DNA from: Candidatus Krumholzibacteriia bacterium
GTDB taxonomy: Bacteria > Krumholzibacteriota > Krumholzibacteriia > WVZY01 > JAKEHA01
Direction: 5' to 3'
Assembly (NCBI GenBank): GCA_029865265.1
Contig: JAOUHG010000001.1
Span: 157,213 to 221,212 of the forward strand
DNA: 64,000 bases
The position numbers and the translations under genes are program-made. The notes beneath the pieces are model-generated. The model was given only the letters and a program-made list of their open reading frames with translations, ran no database searches and was not told the DNA's origin. Positions 1 through 8,350 of this stretch are shown in pieces (within the stretch, counting starts at the first letter, position 1; every line of letters begins with the position of its first letter).

Positions 1-1
1 C

Positions 2-1525
2 GGCGGTGCCGAGGAGGACATTCCCATCGAGCACGTGCACGTGGGCGACCGCCTGCGCGTGCGGCCGGGGGAGAAGGTGCCGGTGGACGGGCGCGTGGTG
101 GACGGGGAGAGCAGCCTGGACGAGTCCATGGTGACGGGCGAGCCGCTGCCGGTGGAAAAGACACGCGGCGATTCGGTGGTGGGCGGCACCATCAATGGAA
201 CCGGCTCCCTGGTGATCGAGGCGGAAAAGGTGGGGAAGGACACGCTCCTCGCGCGCATCGTGGCCATGGTGGCGGATGCGCAGCGCAGCCGCGCGCCCAT
301 CCAGAAGCTGGCCGACAGGGTGTCGGGCTGGTTCGTGCCCATCGTGATTCTCATCGCGCTGGTGACGTTCGTGGCGTGGATGGCGGCGGGACCGGAGCCG
401 CGCGTCGCGTTTGCAATCGTGAACGCCATCGCCGTGCTCATCATTGCCTGTCCGTGCGCACTGGGCCTCGCCACGCCGGTGTCGATCATGGTGGCCACGG
501 GGCGGGGTGCGTCGAGTGGCGTATTGTTTCGCGACGCCGAGGCGGTGGAAACGCTGCGCAAGGTGGACACGCTCATCGTGGACAAGACGGGCACGCTCAC
601 GGAGGGAAAGCCCGCGTTGACGCGGGTGGAGATCGTGGACGGCGGTGACGAGAGGGAGATTCTGCAGCTGGTGACGGCTCTGGAACGCGCCAGCGAGCAT
701 CCGCTGGCAGCGGCCATCGTGCGGGGTGCGGAGGAACGGAACGCCGCGGCGGGGAGCGCGCGCGCGGAAAGCTTCCAGTCCGTGACGGGACGCGGCGTCT
801 TCGGGCGTGTGGATGGCCGTGACGTGGCGGTGGGCAACGTGTCGCTGCTCAAGGGGCGCGGCATCGACAGCGGCGCGCTGGAGAAGCGTGCCGATGAACT
901 GCGCGGAAACGGCGAGACGGTGATGCTCGTCGCCGTCGACGGGAAGCCCGCGGGGATGATCGGCGTGGCGGATCCCATCAAGGACACCACCAAGGAAGCC
1001 ATCCGGAGTCTGCACGCCGACGGCGTGCGCATCGTCATGGTGACCGGCGACAACCGCACCACCGCCGATGCGGTGGCGCGCGAACTGGGCATCGACGACG
1101 TGGTGGCCGGGGTGCTGCCCCACCAGAAGGTGGAAGAAGTGACGCGCCTGCAGGAGCAGGGGCGCGTGGTGGCGATGGCGGGCGACGGCATCAACGACGC
1201 GCCGGCGCTGGCGCGCGCCGACGTGGGTATCGCCATGGGCACCGGAACCGACGTGGCCATGGAGAGCGCCGGCGTGACGCTGGTCAAGGGCGACCTGCGC
1301 GCCATCGCGCGTGCGCGCAACCTGAGCCGTGCCACCATGAGGAATATCCGCCAGAATCTGTTCTTTGCGTTCTTCTACAACGCGGCGGCGGTGCCCATCG
1401 CGGCGGGCGCGTTCTACCCCGCATTCGGGCTGCTGTTGAACCCGATGATCGCGGCGGCCGCGATGAGCTTCAGCTCGGTAAGCGTGATCGGGAACGCCCT
1501 GCGCCTGCGCAACCGGAAGATCTAG
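2..1525 (+). CDS. copA: Copper-exporting P1B-type ATPase, C-terminal part (5' truncated by window edge)
   Basis: Pumps Cu(I) (possibly Ag(I)) out of the cytoplasm using ATP. The frame is open to the left edge, so the N-terminal metal-binding domain and first helices lie outside the window. Seen in order: actuator TGE at bases 134-142; the Cys-Pro-Cys membrane metal site at 449-457; the phosphorylated Asp of DKTGTLTEG at 581-583; SEHPLA in the nucleotide domain; and the [10 protein letters not shown] hinge from 1181. The last two helices carry [14 protein letters not shown] and [11 protein letters not shown], which match the N-x6-YN-x4-P and M-x2-SS signatures of the Cu(I) subgroup P1B-1. The family assignment is firm. 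Silver versus copper preference cannot be read. No CopZ or CueR gene follows. Confidence 0.95.
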   Translation, partial: GGAEEDIPIEHVHVGDRLRVRPGEKVPVDGRVVDGESSLDESMVTGEPLPVEKTRGDSVVGGTINGTGSLVIEAEKVGKDTLLARIVAMVADAQRSRAPIQKLADRVSGWFVPIVILIALVTFVAWMAAGPEPRVAFAIVNAIAVLIIACPCALGLATPVSIMVATGRGASSGVLFRDAEAVETLRKVDTLIVDKTGTLTEGKPALTRVEIVDGGDEREILQLVTALERASEHPLAAAIVRGAEERNAAAGSARAESFQSVTGRGVFGRVDGRDVAVGNVSLLKGRGIDSGALEKRADELRGNGETVMLVAVDGKPAGMIGVADPIKDTTKEAIRSLHADGVRIVMVTGDNRTTADAVARELGIDDVVAGVLPHQKVEEVTRLQEQGRVVAMAGDGINDAPALARADVGIAMGTGTDVAMESAGVTLVKGDLRAIARARNLSRATMRNIRQNLFFAFFYNAAAVPIAAGAFYPAFGLLLNPMIAAAAMSFSSVSVIGNALRLRNRKI

Positions 1526-1543
1526 GCCCGCGCGGAACCGCGG

Positions 1544-1573
1544 TTGACCCCGGAGAACAGCCGGCGGTACAAT
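1544..1573 (+). promoter_or_regulatory. Sigma70-type promoter of the FlgD-tailed secreted protein
   Basis: TTGACC at 1544-1549, an 18-base spacer and TACAAT at 1568-1573. It sits between the copA stop (1525) and the ribosome binding site CGGAGGT at 1594-1600 of the next gene. Confidence 0.6.
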
Positions 1574-1606
1574 TCAGGGGCAATTCCTTCATCCGGAGGT
1601 CACGCC

Positions 1607-3262
1607 ATGAGAACAGCGCTGCTGTTACTGGCCGCCGCCGCGAGTCTTGGAATCGCCGACCATCCGAGTTTCGCGAAGAAGCCCACCCCGCCGACGCCCG
1701 TGGTGGCACCGGCACCCCTCAATCAACCCGGTTTTAGATCCCTCAGCGTTGATACCTTCGTGCTGGCCGAATACGACTTCGCCGGCCTCGATCCGCAGGG
1801 CTGGACCACGCACGACATCACCGCGCAGATCGACACCTTCTTCCACGTGGATAACTTCGCGGGTGTGCCGGGCTACGCACCGCTGTCCGGCACGAAGTCG
1901 CTGTGGTGCGGGACGAACACCAGCATCGGCGGGTGTCCCTACCTCACCTGTGCGCCTGGCTACGGCAACAGTTGGAAGCAAACCTTCGAGTCCATCGCAT
2001 TTCCCGCCACCGGCGACGTGACGCTGTCCTTCCAGATCCGCCACGACTCAGAACCGGACTATGACTACACCTACGTGGAGTTCATGGACTACCTGAACGG
2101 CTGGGTGCGAGTGGCATCGTACGATGGCGCCGCGGGGCCGATGCTGGCCAGCTTCGCGATTCCGGCGTCCCAGCTCCCCGGCACCGTGAAGGTTCGCTTC
2201 CGGTTTGTATCGGATCCCTACTGGTCCGACGAAGACTGCCTGTTCAACACCTATGGCGCGGTGGTGATTGACAATATTTCGTTATCAGACGCGAATGGGC
2301 AGATCGACTTCCAGGACTTCGAGGCGGAAGCTGTGGGGGTGTTCACCACCGCGGACGGGGACTGGTCGGCGTTTGCGACACCCGGCTACGGCACGCTGGC
2401 CGCACTCTACCCGGGCACGAGCGTGTTGCAGGAGGATCCCAATCACTATGAGCTTGGCGCGGTGTGGGGCTTCTTTGCGGATCCCTCGGTGGTGAACTAC
2501 AGCTGTGGGGGGCATCCCGAGCAGGGCGCGGTTCCGTACCAGAGATATGGCAGCCAGTATTTCAACAACGCGATCTGGTCGCCGCAGATTGAATGGCAGG
2601 AAGACCAGGACGGTGCGCCGATACCCTCGACGGTGTCAGGCGCATTGCTCGAGTTCGATGTATACCGGGATCTGGAGCTCGACGGCATGATCTTCTACAA
2701 GTGGCACGTGCGTTCCTTTGTGGATGGCTGCCCGGGCCCATGGAAGGACCGCGGTTATGTCTACTGGGGAGCTCAGAAGGATTGGTATCGGGCCGGCTTC
2801 GAAATCGGAGACCTCGTCTGGCCGGGCGCCACGAGCATTCAGGTGGCGCTGGAGGTCTGGGATGGGTGCAGTATCTGGTACTGCTTCGGTGAGGAGTGTC
2901 ATTCCCACGCGCCGCTGTTCACCAACGTGCGCGTGGTGCGGGTGGACGAGTGGGCGACCGCGGTGGGTGATGTGCCGGGGCCGGCGCGCCTGGAGCAGAA
3001 CATCCCAAATCCCTTCAACCCGTCCACCGAGATCCGCTACACCATCGCGCGGGCCGGGCCGGTGTGGCTGGTCATCTACGATGTGACCGGTGCGCGCGTG
3101 AGGGAGCTGGTGGCCGGGCGGCAGGAGCCGCGCGCCGACGGGTATCGCGTCACCTGGGATGGAACCGACGACCGCGGGCGGCGGGTGGCGAGCGGGGTTT
3201 ACTATTACCGCCTGGTGGCGGGGGAGTTTACGCAGACGCGCAAAATGGTGCTGCTCAAATGA
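1607..3262 (+). CDS. Secreted protein with C-terminal FlgD-type Ig/sorting domain
   Basis: 551 residues. The ATG at 1607 is chosen because CGGAGGT lies 6 bases upstream and the first 24 residues form a signal peptide (MRTALLLLAAAASLG). The central 400 residues are rich in Trp, Tyr, Asp and paired Cys and have no family I can name. Their repeated pattern (SLSD/IDF, DFEAE) suggests two jelly-roll or MAM-like beta domains. The last ~80 residues contain NIPNPFNPSTEIRYTI and end GVYYYRLVAGEFTQTRKMVL, the FlgD-type Ig tail found on exported FCB-group proteins. It is therefore likely displayed or secreted through a type IX-like route (inference). It ends 8 bases inside the convergent NYN gene. Confidence 0.8.
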   Translation: MRTALLLLAAAASLGIADHPSFAKKPTPPTPVVAPAPLNQPGFRSLSVDTFVLAEYDFAGLDPQGWTTHDITAQIDTFFHVDNFAGVPGYAPLSGTKSLWCGTNTSIGGCPYLTCAPGYGNSWKQTFESIAFPATGDVTLSFQIRHDSEPDYDYTYVEFMDYLNGWVRVASYDGAAGPMLASFAIPASQLPGTVKVRFRFVSDPYWSDEDCLFNTYGAVVIDNISLSDANGQIDFQDFEAEAVGVFTTADGDWSAFATPGYGTLAALYPGTSVLQEDPNHYELGAVWGFFADPSVVNYSCGGHPEQGAVPYQRYGSQYFNNAIWSPQIEWQEDQDGAPIPSTVSGALLEFDVYRDLELDGMIFYKWHVRSFVDGCPGPWKDRGYVYWGAQKDWYRAGFEIGDLVWPGATSIQVALEVWDGCSIWYCFGEECHSHAPLFTNVRVVRVDEWATAVGDVPGPARLEQNIPNPFNPSTEIRYTIARAGPVWLVIYDVTGARVRELVAGRQEPRADGYRVTWDGTDDRGRRVASGVYYYRLVAGEFTQTRKMVLLK

Positions 3263-4076
3263 CGTCGCGGATGATGTAGCCGCCGGAACGCTCGTCCGGC
3301 TCCATCACCAGCATCTTTTCCTTCTCCATGGTCTTCAGTAATTCGCTGAAGCTGCGGAAGCCGTAGTACGACTCGTTGAAGCCCGGCTTGCGGCGCTTGA
3401 TGGCCTGCTTGACCATCGACCCCCACACCTCGTCGTCGTCGCCGCGTTCGTCCCACAGCATCTCGATGGTGTCGAGCACCAGGTCGAATGCCTCCTGGCG
3501 CTTCTCCTCAGCCACGGCCTCGCCCTTGGGGGCCCCGGCCGCCCTCGGCTTGGCCGGCGGGCGCTTGCGGCTCTTGCGCCGCTTCTCGTGCTCGCGCACC
3601 AGGTCGTCGTAGAAGATGAACTCGTCGCACGCGCCGGTGAAGAGGTCCGAGGTGGAGTTCTTGACCCCCACGCCGACTACCGTCTTGTCGTTCTCGCGCA
3701 GCTTGGTGACCAGCGAGGAGAAGTCCGAGTCGCCGCTCATGATGACGAAGGCGTTCACGTGCGGCTTGGTGTAACAGAGGTCCAGCGCGTCCACCACCAT
3801 GCGGATGTCCGCGGAGTTCTTGCCCGACTGGCGCACGTGGGGAATCTCGATGAGCTCGAAGGCCGCCTCGTGCATGGCCTTCTTGAAGTCCTTGTAGCGG
3901 TCCCAGTCGCAGTAGGCCTTCTTGACCACGATGCTGCCCTTGAGCAGCAGGCGTTCCAGGACGCGGCCGATGTCGAATTCGTCGTAGCGCGACTCGCGCA
4001 CGCCGATGGCGATGTTCTCAAAGTCGCAGAAGACCGCGATGCTGGCGGTCCGGTCTCTATTGTTCTTCTCGGGCAT
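3255..4076 (-). CDS. NYN-domain (LabA/PIN-like) putative RNase with C-terminal OST-HTH-like domain
   Basis: 273 residues from the ATG at 4076, preceded by TGAGGT. An alternative upstream start at 4115 lacks a binding site. Residues ~10-150 are an NYN nuclease domain. IAVFCDFENIA carries the first acidic pair, DIRMVVDALDL the second, and FVIMSGDSDFSSLV the Asp cluster of PIN-fold ribonucleases. A basic linker (KRRKSRKRPPAKPRA) leads to a C-terminal winged-helix region (residues ~195-273) of the OST-HTH/LOTUS type, which binds RNA. Family knowledge suggests an RNA-processing or RNA-decay enzyme; the substrate is unknown. It converges on and overlaps the preceding gene by 8 bases. Confidence 0.85.
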   Translation of the reverse strand: MPEKNNRDRTASIAVFCDFENIAIGVRESRYDEFDIGRVLERLLLKGSIVVKKAYCDWDRYKDFKKAMHEAAFELIEIPHVRQSGKNSADIRMVVDALDLCYTKPHVNAFVIMSGDSDFSSLVTKLRENDKTVVGVGVKNSTSDLFTGACDEFIFYDDLVREHEKRRKSRKRPPAKPRAAGAPKGEAVAEEKRQEAFDLVLDTIEMLWDERGDDDEVWGSMVKQAIKRRKPGFNESYYGFRSFSELLKTMEKEKMLVMEPDERSGGYIIRDVI

Positions 4077-4177
4077 GGGTACCTCAGGTTGGGGTGATTG
4101 CCTGCAGAATAGCACAGTGGTTTCCGTGTATGCTATGGTCGAATCCCGGCCCGGAAGGCCGGCAGGAGGAGGTTGTC

Positions 4178-4768
4178 ATGGGAAAACTGGTTGGTGTCGG
4201 CTTTGGTATCCTGGTGCTCTTCCTCGTGATCAGCGGGGTATCGAGCTACAACGCGCTGGTCAAGCAGAGCGAGGCCGTCGATCAGGCCTGGAGCCAGGTG
4301 GAGAACGTCTACCAGCGGCGCTCGGACCTGATCCCGAACCTGGTGGAGACGGTCAAGGGCGCCTCGAACTTCGAGCAGGAAACCCTGACCCAGGTGATCG
4401 AGGCGCGCGCGCGCGCCAGCCAGATCACGGTAACGCCGGAAATGTTGAGCGACCCGCAGGCGCTGCAGCGTTTTGACGCGGCCCAGGGAGCGCTGGGTTC
4501 GGCGCTCTCGCGGCTGCTCGTCACCGTGGAGCAGTACCCGGAACTCAAGGCCAACGCCAACTACCTCGCCCTGCAGGACGAGCTGGCCGGCACCGAGAAC
4601 CGCATTGCGGTGGAACGGATGCGCTTCACCGAAACGGTGCGCAGCTACAATGTGGCCGTGAAGCGTTTCCCGACCCGGCTGTTCGCGGGGATGTTCGGGT
4701 TTACTCCCCGGGCGTATTTCGAGGCGCGCGAAGGCGCCGAGGAACCTCCGAAGGTGGATTTCAACTAA
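4178..4768 (+). CDS. lemA: LemA family membrane protein
   Basis: 196 residues. The ATG at 4178 follows a perfect AGGAGGAGGT. One N-terminal helix (VGFGILVLFLVISGVSSY) anchors a coiled helical domain with the LemA hallmarks QAWSQVENVYQRRSDLIPNL and YNVAVKRFPTRLFA. LemA proteins are periplasm-facing helical bundles of unclear function that regularly sit beside TPM-domain proteins. Two such genes follow here with gaps of 3 and 2 bases, forming a three-gene operon. Confidence 0.93.
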   Translation: MGKLVGVGFGILVLFLVISGVSSYNALVKQSEAVDQAWSQVENVYQRRSDLIPNLVETVKGASNFEQETLTQVIEARARASQITVTPEMLSDPQALQRFDAAQGALGSALSRLLVTVEQYPELKANANYLALQDELAGTENRIAVERMRFTETVRSYNVAVKRFPTRLFAGMFGFTPRAYFEAREGAEEPPKVDFN

Positions 4769-4771
4769 GCG

Positions 4772-5530
4772 GTGAAAAGGTTCTTCTGGTTTGTTCTCGC
4801 GGTAACGCTCGCGGGGTCCTCCCCGGGAGCGTTTTCCGCGCCCGCCGTGCATATGCGGCTTCCGGACGCGCCCGCCCGCTTTCTCTACGATGAGCCGGGT
4901 GTGCTCTCGCGCGAAGAGCGGGCCGTCATCGAGGACAGCCTCATGGCGATGGACCGGCGGGGGCTTGAGATCGGCGTGGCCGTGTTTCAGTCCATTCACG
5001 GCGAGGCTATCGAGAATGTCTCGCTTGCGCTGGCCGAAAAATGGCGTCCGGGCAGCGCCGAGGAAGACAACGGCGCGCTGCTGGTGATCGCCCTTGAAGA
5101 GCGCAAGGTGCGCATCGAAGTCGGCTACGGGCTCGAGGGCCGCATCACCGACGCGGCCGCCGGACGCATCATTCGCAACGCCATCGCGCCCGCCTTCCGC
5201 GAGGGGCGCTACGGGGACGGCATCCTGCGCGCGGTGACCAGCCTCGCGCTGCTGGCGGGTGGGGGGACGCTGGAGGAGCCGCCATCCAGCGGCATCCCGG
5301 TGGCGTTCGCACTGGTCATCCTGTTCCTGGTGCTCGGTACCATCGTGATGATCGCGGCCATGAGCCGGCACGCCACCGCGTCGCGCGATGGCTGGACCGG
5401 CGGCGGACTCCGCGGGGGCACATTCTGGGGTGGCGGTGGTTTTGGTGGTGGTGGCGGCGGTTTCGGCGGCGGCGGTGGCTCCTTCGGGGGTGGATCGTTC
5501 GGTGGCGGTGGCGCCTCGGGGAGCTGGTGA
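4772..5530 (+). CDS. TPM-domain membrane protein (YgcG-like) with Gly-rich tail
   Basis: 252 residues from a GTG at 4772, three bases after the lemA stop. A signal peptide (MKRFFWFVLAVTLAGSSPGA) is followed by a TPM domain (residues ~30-150; FLYDEPGVLS, LALAEKWRPG, VRIEVGYGLEGRITDAAAGRII). Then come one transmembrane helix (~175-197) and a tail made almost only of GGGGFGGGGG repeats. TPM domains were described as phosphatase-like and take part in membrane or photosystem maintenance in other organisms. Here the job is unknown but is linked to LemA by co-transcription. The glycine tail is normal for this family. Confidence 0.9.
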   Translation: MKRFFWFVLAVTLAGSSPGAFSAPAVHMRLPDAPARFLYDEPGVLSREERAVIEDSLMAMDRRGLEIGVAVFQSIHGEAIENVSLALAEKWRPGSAEEDNGALLVIALEERKVRIEVGYGLEGRITDAAAGRIIRNAIAPAFREGRYGDGILRAVTSLALLAGGGTLEEPPSSGIPVAFALVILFLVLGTIVMIAAMSRHATASRDGWTGGGLRGGTFWGGGGFGGGGGGFGGGGGSFGGGSFGGGGASGSW

Positions 5531-5532
5531 CC

Positions 5533-6198
5533 ATGCAGAACACCATTCGCGCACGCACCTATCGCACGGCCGCCACTTTCCTGGTGACGGCGGGCACCGT
5601 TCTCATGGCCCTGGCAGTCGGGCTCGCCCTGCGCGAGGCGCTGATTCCCGCCGCCGACACGTGGCCGGCCTGGACCGGCGGCACCATCGTCGTATTGAGC
5701 GGCATGGCGGTACTGCTGTGGTTATGCGGCGCACTCCTCTCCCGCCGCGCGCACCGCGAACGCCGCGATACCGTGCGCACGTTCCTGGACGAGGACGAGC
5801 GTGCCCGCGTACTGGCCGCCATCCGCGAATTCGAGCGCAAGACGTCGGGCGAGATCCGCGTGCACCTGCAGGCGCGTATCGACGGCGCGGCGCGGGATGT
5901 CGCCGCCACCGTGTTCGACCGCCTCGGCATGGCGCGCACGCGTGACCGCAACGGCGTGTTGTTCTTTGTGGGCGTGCGGGACCGCCGGTTCGCCGTGATC
6001 GGTGATGTGGGCATATACGATGTGGTGCCGCGGGATTTCTGGAGCACTGTAGTGGCGCGTGTGGAATTGCGCCTGATGGAAGGCCGCTATGCCGACGGCC
6101 TCGTCGAAGGCGTCCGCATGGCCGGCGCCGCGCTGGTCGAACACTTCCCGCCCCGCCCCGACGACGTCAACGAACTCCCTGACGATATCTCCGGCTAG
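5533..6198 (+). CDS. Second TPM-domain membrane protein of the lemA operon
   Basis: 221 residues from the ATG at 5533 (GGGGAG nine bases upstream). A GTG at 5527 overlapping the previous stop would add two residues. Two hydrophobic helices (~10-33 and ~45-67) come first. A TPM domain then faces the other way round from its neighbour: IREFERKTSGEIRVHLQARI, DRNGVLFFVGVRDRRFAVIGD and RLMEGRYADGLVEGV. It lacks the Gly-rich tail. The two TPM proteins differ in topology, so they may form a hetero-complex with LemA (inference). The gene converges on the photolyase with a 17-base gap. Confidence 0.88.
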   Translation: MQNTIRARTYRTAATFLVTAGTVLMALAVGLALREALIPAADTWPAWTGGTIVVLSGMAVLLWLCGALLSRRAHRERRDTVRTFLDEDERARVLAAIREFERKTSGEIRVHLQARIDGAARDVAATVFDRLGMARTRDRNGVLFFVGVRDRRFAVIGDVGIYDVVPRDFWSTVVARVELRLMEGRYADGLVEGVRMAGAALVEHFPPRPDDVNELPDDISG

Positions 6199-6215
6199 GC
6201 CGGGGGCGCCGCGCT

Positions 6216-7640
6216 TCAGCGGGAACGCAACTGGCTCATGTGGTGTTTCGCGGTCTCCAGGAAGCGCGCGCGCGCCGCGGCGTGGTCCACAACGGGGCGC
6301 GGGTAGTCTTGCCCCATTGCGACGCCCGCGTCCGCCAGCACGGCATCCGGCGCCTCCCACACGCGGTGAATCCACCGCGCGGGAACGCGCTCCAGCTCGG
6401 GTACCCAGCGCTTCACGTACGTGCCATCCGGATCGAACTTCGTCCCCTGCAGAATCGGGTTGAAGACGCGAAAGTACGCCTGCGCATCGCAGCCGCACCC
6501 GGCCGACCACTGCCAGCCGAAGTTGTTCTGCGCCCAGTCGCCGTCGGTCAGATACTTCATATAGTGTTCTTCGCCCAGACGGTAGTCGACGAGCAGATGC
6601 TTGGTCAGAAAGCTCGCCGCGATCATGCGCGCGCGGTTGTGCACGAACCCTTCGCCGAGAAGCTGCCGCGCCGCCGCATCCACCACGGGATAGCCGGTGG
6701 TTCCGTTCACCCACGACCGCCAGTAAGCCGCGTCGAACACCCAGGGGAAACTGTCGAATTCGGGGCGAAAGGGTTTGTGCAGGAGTTCGGGCCGGTCCCA
6801 CAGCGTCGAGTGCGCGAACTCGCGCCACAGGAGCTCATTCTTGAAGACGCGCGCGCCCTGTCCACCGCCCGCCGCGTCGGTGACCGCGTTCCAGACCGTT
6901 CTTACCGACAGCGTTCCGAACTTGAGATCCTGCGAGAGACGGCTGGTACCGTCGCGGTCCATGCGGTCGCGATCGCCGGCGTAGGTGGCCGCGGGTCCGT
7001 CGAGGAAGCGTCGCAGCCGTTGCACTGCAGCGCGTTCGCCGCCGGCCAGCCCGCGTGGATTGCGTGTGAGCCCCAGTTGCGCGAGTGACGGAAGCACGTC
7101 GTCGGGCGCCTGGATGTCCGCCGGCAGCGGTGGAAGCGAGCGCGGTGCGGGAATCTCTCTGGCGATGCTCGCCGTGGCGAGGAAAGCACGGGAAAAGGGG
7201 GTGAACACCGAGAAGGGCGTGCCGCCGCCTGTGCGCAGCGTGCCGGGCGGAAGCAGCGTTTCTCCCTCGTAGAGGTCGAAGGGCACGCGCAGCGCGCCCG
7301 CGATGCGCCGGTCGCGCTCGCGTCCGAACGGCTCCACCCAGCGGTGTGCCACCACCCGGTCCACGCGCCACGCGGTTGCCAGGCGCGGCACCGTTTCAAC
7401 GCTGCGTCCGTGCACCACCACCAGCCGCGAGCCGAGTGCACGGAGGGTCCGTGAGAGTTCGTCCAGGGATTCGAGCAGAAACTGCATCCGGTTGGGCAGT
7501 TCAGCGGCGCGTTCCGGTTGAAAGAAGAACGGATCGAGCACGAACAGGGGGATGACGTCGCCGGCGCGGACGGCCTCCGCCAGCGGCGCGTGATCGTGTA
7601 CGCGGAGATCCTTCCCCCGAAACCAGACGAGCGTGCGCAT
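6216..7640 (-). CDS. phr: Deoxyribodipyrimidine photolyase (class I cryptochrome/photolyase family)
   Basis: 474 residues from the ATG at 7640. The enzyme uses FADH- and an antenna pigment to split UV-induced pyrimidine dimers in DNA with light. The N-terminal alpha/beta antenna domain begins MRTLVWFRGKDLRVHDH. The C-terminal FAD domain is well preserved: LLWREFAHSTL, LLGEGFVHNRARMIAASFL, the DGDWAQNNFGWQW phosphate/FAD loop and YFRVFNPILQG. These fit a class I CPD photolyase better than a DASH cryptochrome. Its presence implies at least occasional light exposure. It lies downstream of the RRM gene but behind that gene's terminator, so it is probably transcribed on its own. Confidence 0.94.
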   Translation of the reverse strand: MRTLVWFRGKDLRVHDHAPLAEAVRAGDVIPLFVLDPFFFQPERAAELPNRMQFLLESLDELSRTLRALGSRLVVVHGRSVETVPRLATAWRVDRVVAHRWVEPFGRERDRRIAGALRVPFDLYEGETLLPPGTLRTGGGTPFSVFTPFSRAFLATASIAREIPAPRSLPPLPADIQAPDDVLPSLAQLGLTRNPRGLAGGERAAVQRLRRFLDGPAATYAGDRDRMDRDGTSRLSQDLKFGTLSVRTVWNAVTDAAGGGQGARVFKNELLWREFAHSTLWDRPELLHKPFRPEFDSFPWVFDAAYWRSWVNGTTGYPVVDAAARQLLGEGFVHNRARMIAASFLTKHLLVDYRLGEEHYMKYLTDGDWAQNNFGWQWSAGCGCDAQAYFRVFNPILQGTKFDPDGTYVKRWVPELERVPARWIHRVWEAPDAVLADAGVAMGQDYPRPVVDHAAARARFLETAKHHMSQLRSR

Positions 7641-7690
7641 GGTCAGGTCAATGTACCAACGGCCGGACCCCGGGGCAAACCTGCCCGGGC

Positions 7691-7724
7691 AAACAAAACG
7701 GCCCGGGCACTGGCCCGGGCCGTT
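7691..7724 (-). terminator. Rho-independent terminator after the RRM protein gene
   Basis: A perfect 12-bp stem (7697-7708 with 7713-7724) closes a 4-base loop. Read on the minus strand it is followed by TTGTTT. It lies 30 bases past the RRM gene stop. Confidence 0.8.
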
Positions 7725-7754
7725 CAAAAAAGCGGGTGGTCCGCGGAACGAGAC

Positions 7755-8135
7755 TTACCAGCGACCGCCGCCGCCGCCACGACCGCCGCGATCGCCACCG
7801 CCGCCACGACCGCCGCGATCGCCACCGCCGCGGTTGAAGCCGCCGCGATCTCCGCCGCCGCCGCGCGGGCCGCCGCCACCGGAGCGCTCGCGCTCCTGGG
7901 CCTCGTTGACCTTGATGGTGCGGCCATCGAGCTCCTGGCCGTCCATGCCCTGCATGGCATCCATCGCATCCTTGGGGTTGGCGAAGGAGACGAAACCGAA
8001 CCCGCGGGAGCGGTCGGTGTCGCGATCCTTGATGACTTTTGCCTCCAGGACCTCGCCGAATTTCTCGAACGCGCGCCGGAGCCCCTCGTCGGTGGTGTTC
8101 CAGCTCAAGCTACCTACGAACAGTTTCTTAGACAC
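7755..8135 (-). CDS. RRM RNA-binding protein with RGG-type glycine/arginine tail
   Basis: 126 residues from a GTG at 8135. AAAGGAGA lies 8 bases upstream and makes this start better than upstream candidates. Residues 3-80 form one RNA-recognition motif: KLFVGSLSW is RNP2 and RGFGFVSF is RNP1. The remaining ~45 residues are GGGGDRGG-like repeats ending RW. This layout matches the cold-induced RNA-binding proteins of cyanobacteria and other bacteria, which act as RNA chaperones (family knowledge). The 215-base upstream gap holds its leader. It has its own terminator, so it is monocistronic. Confidence 0.92.
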   Translation of the reverse strand: MSKKLFVGSLSWNTTDEGLRRAFEKFGEVLEAKVIKDRDTDRSRGFGFVSFANPKDAMDAMQGMDGQELDGRTIKVNEAQERERSGGGGPRGGGGDRGGFNRGGGDRGGRGGGGDRGGRGGGGGRW

Positions 8136-8350
8136 GATACTTTCTCCTTTAACGGTTCCCGCGATGCGATAGGCTCCCAATCTGACCTAACACTATTCCG
8201 ACGAGAATCTCCGCACCATCGGACACACTACAGTTGAGCATATCGCATACCGGAGGGGGGGTCCATTGGAGTTTTTTGCCGGGCAAACCCGTCCAGTGGG
8301 CGCACGCGGGCGTTTCTGTAGCGGGGTTGTTCCCGCTGTTTACCCTGAAG

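Noticed and set aside
8320-8337. AGCGGG/CCCGCT hairpin downstream of the PurF-like gene
   Set aside because: Short stem, no T-run on the minus strand; not enough for a terminator call.
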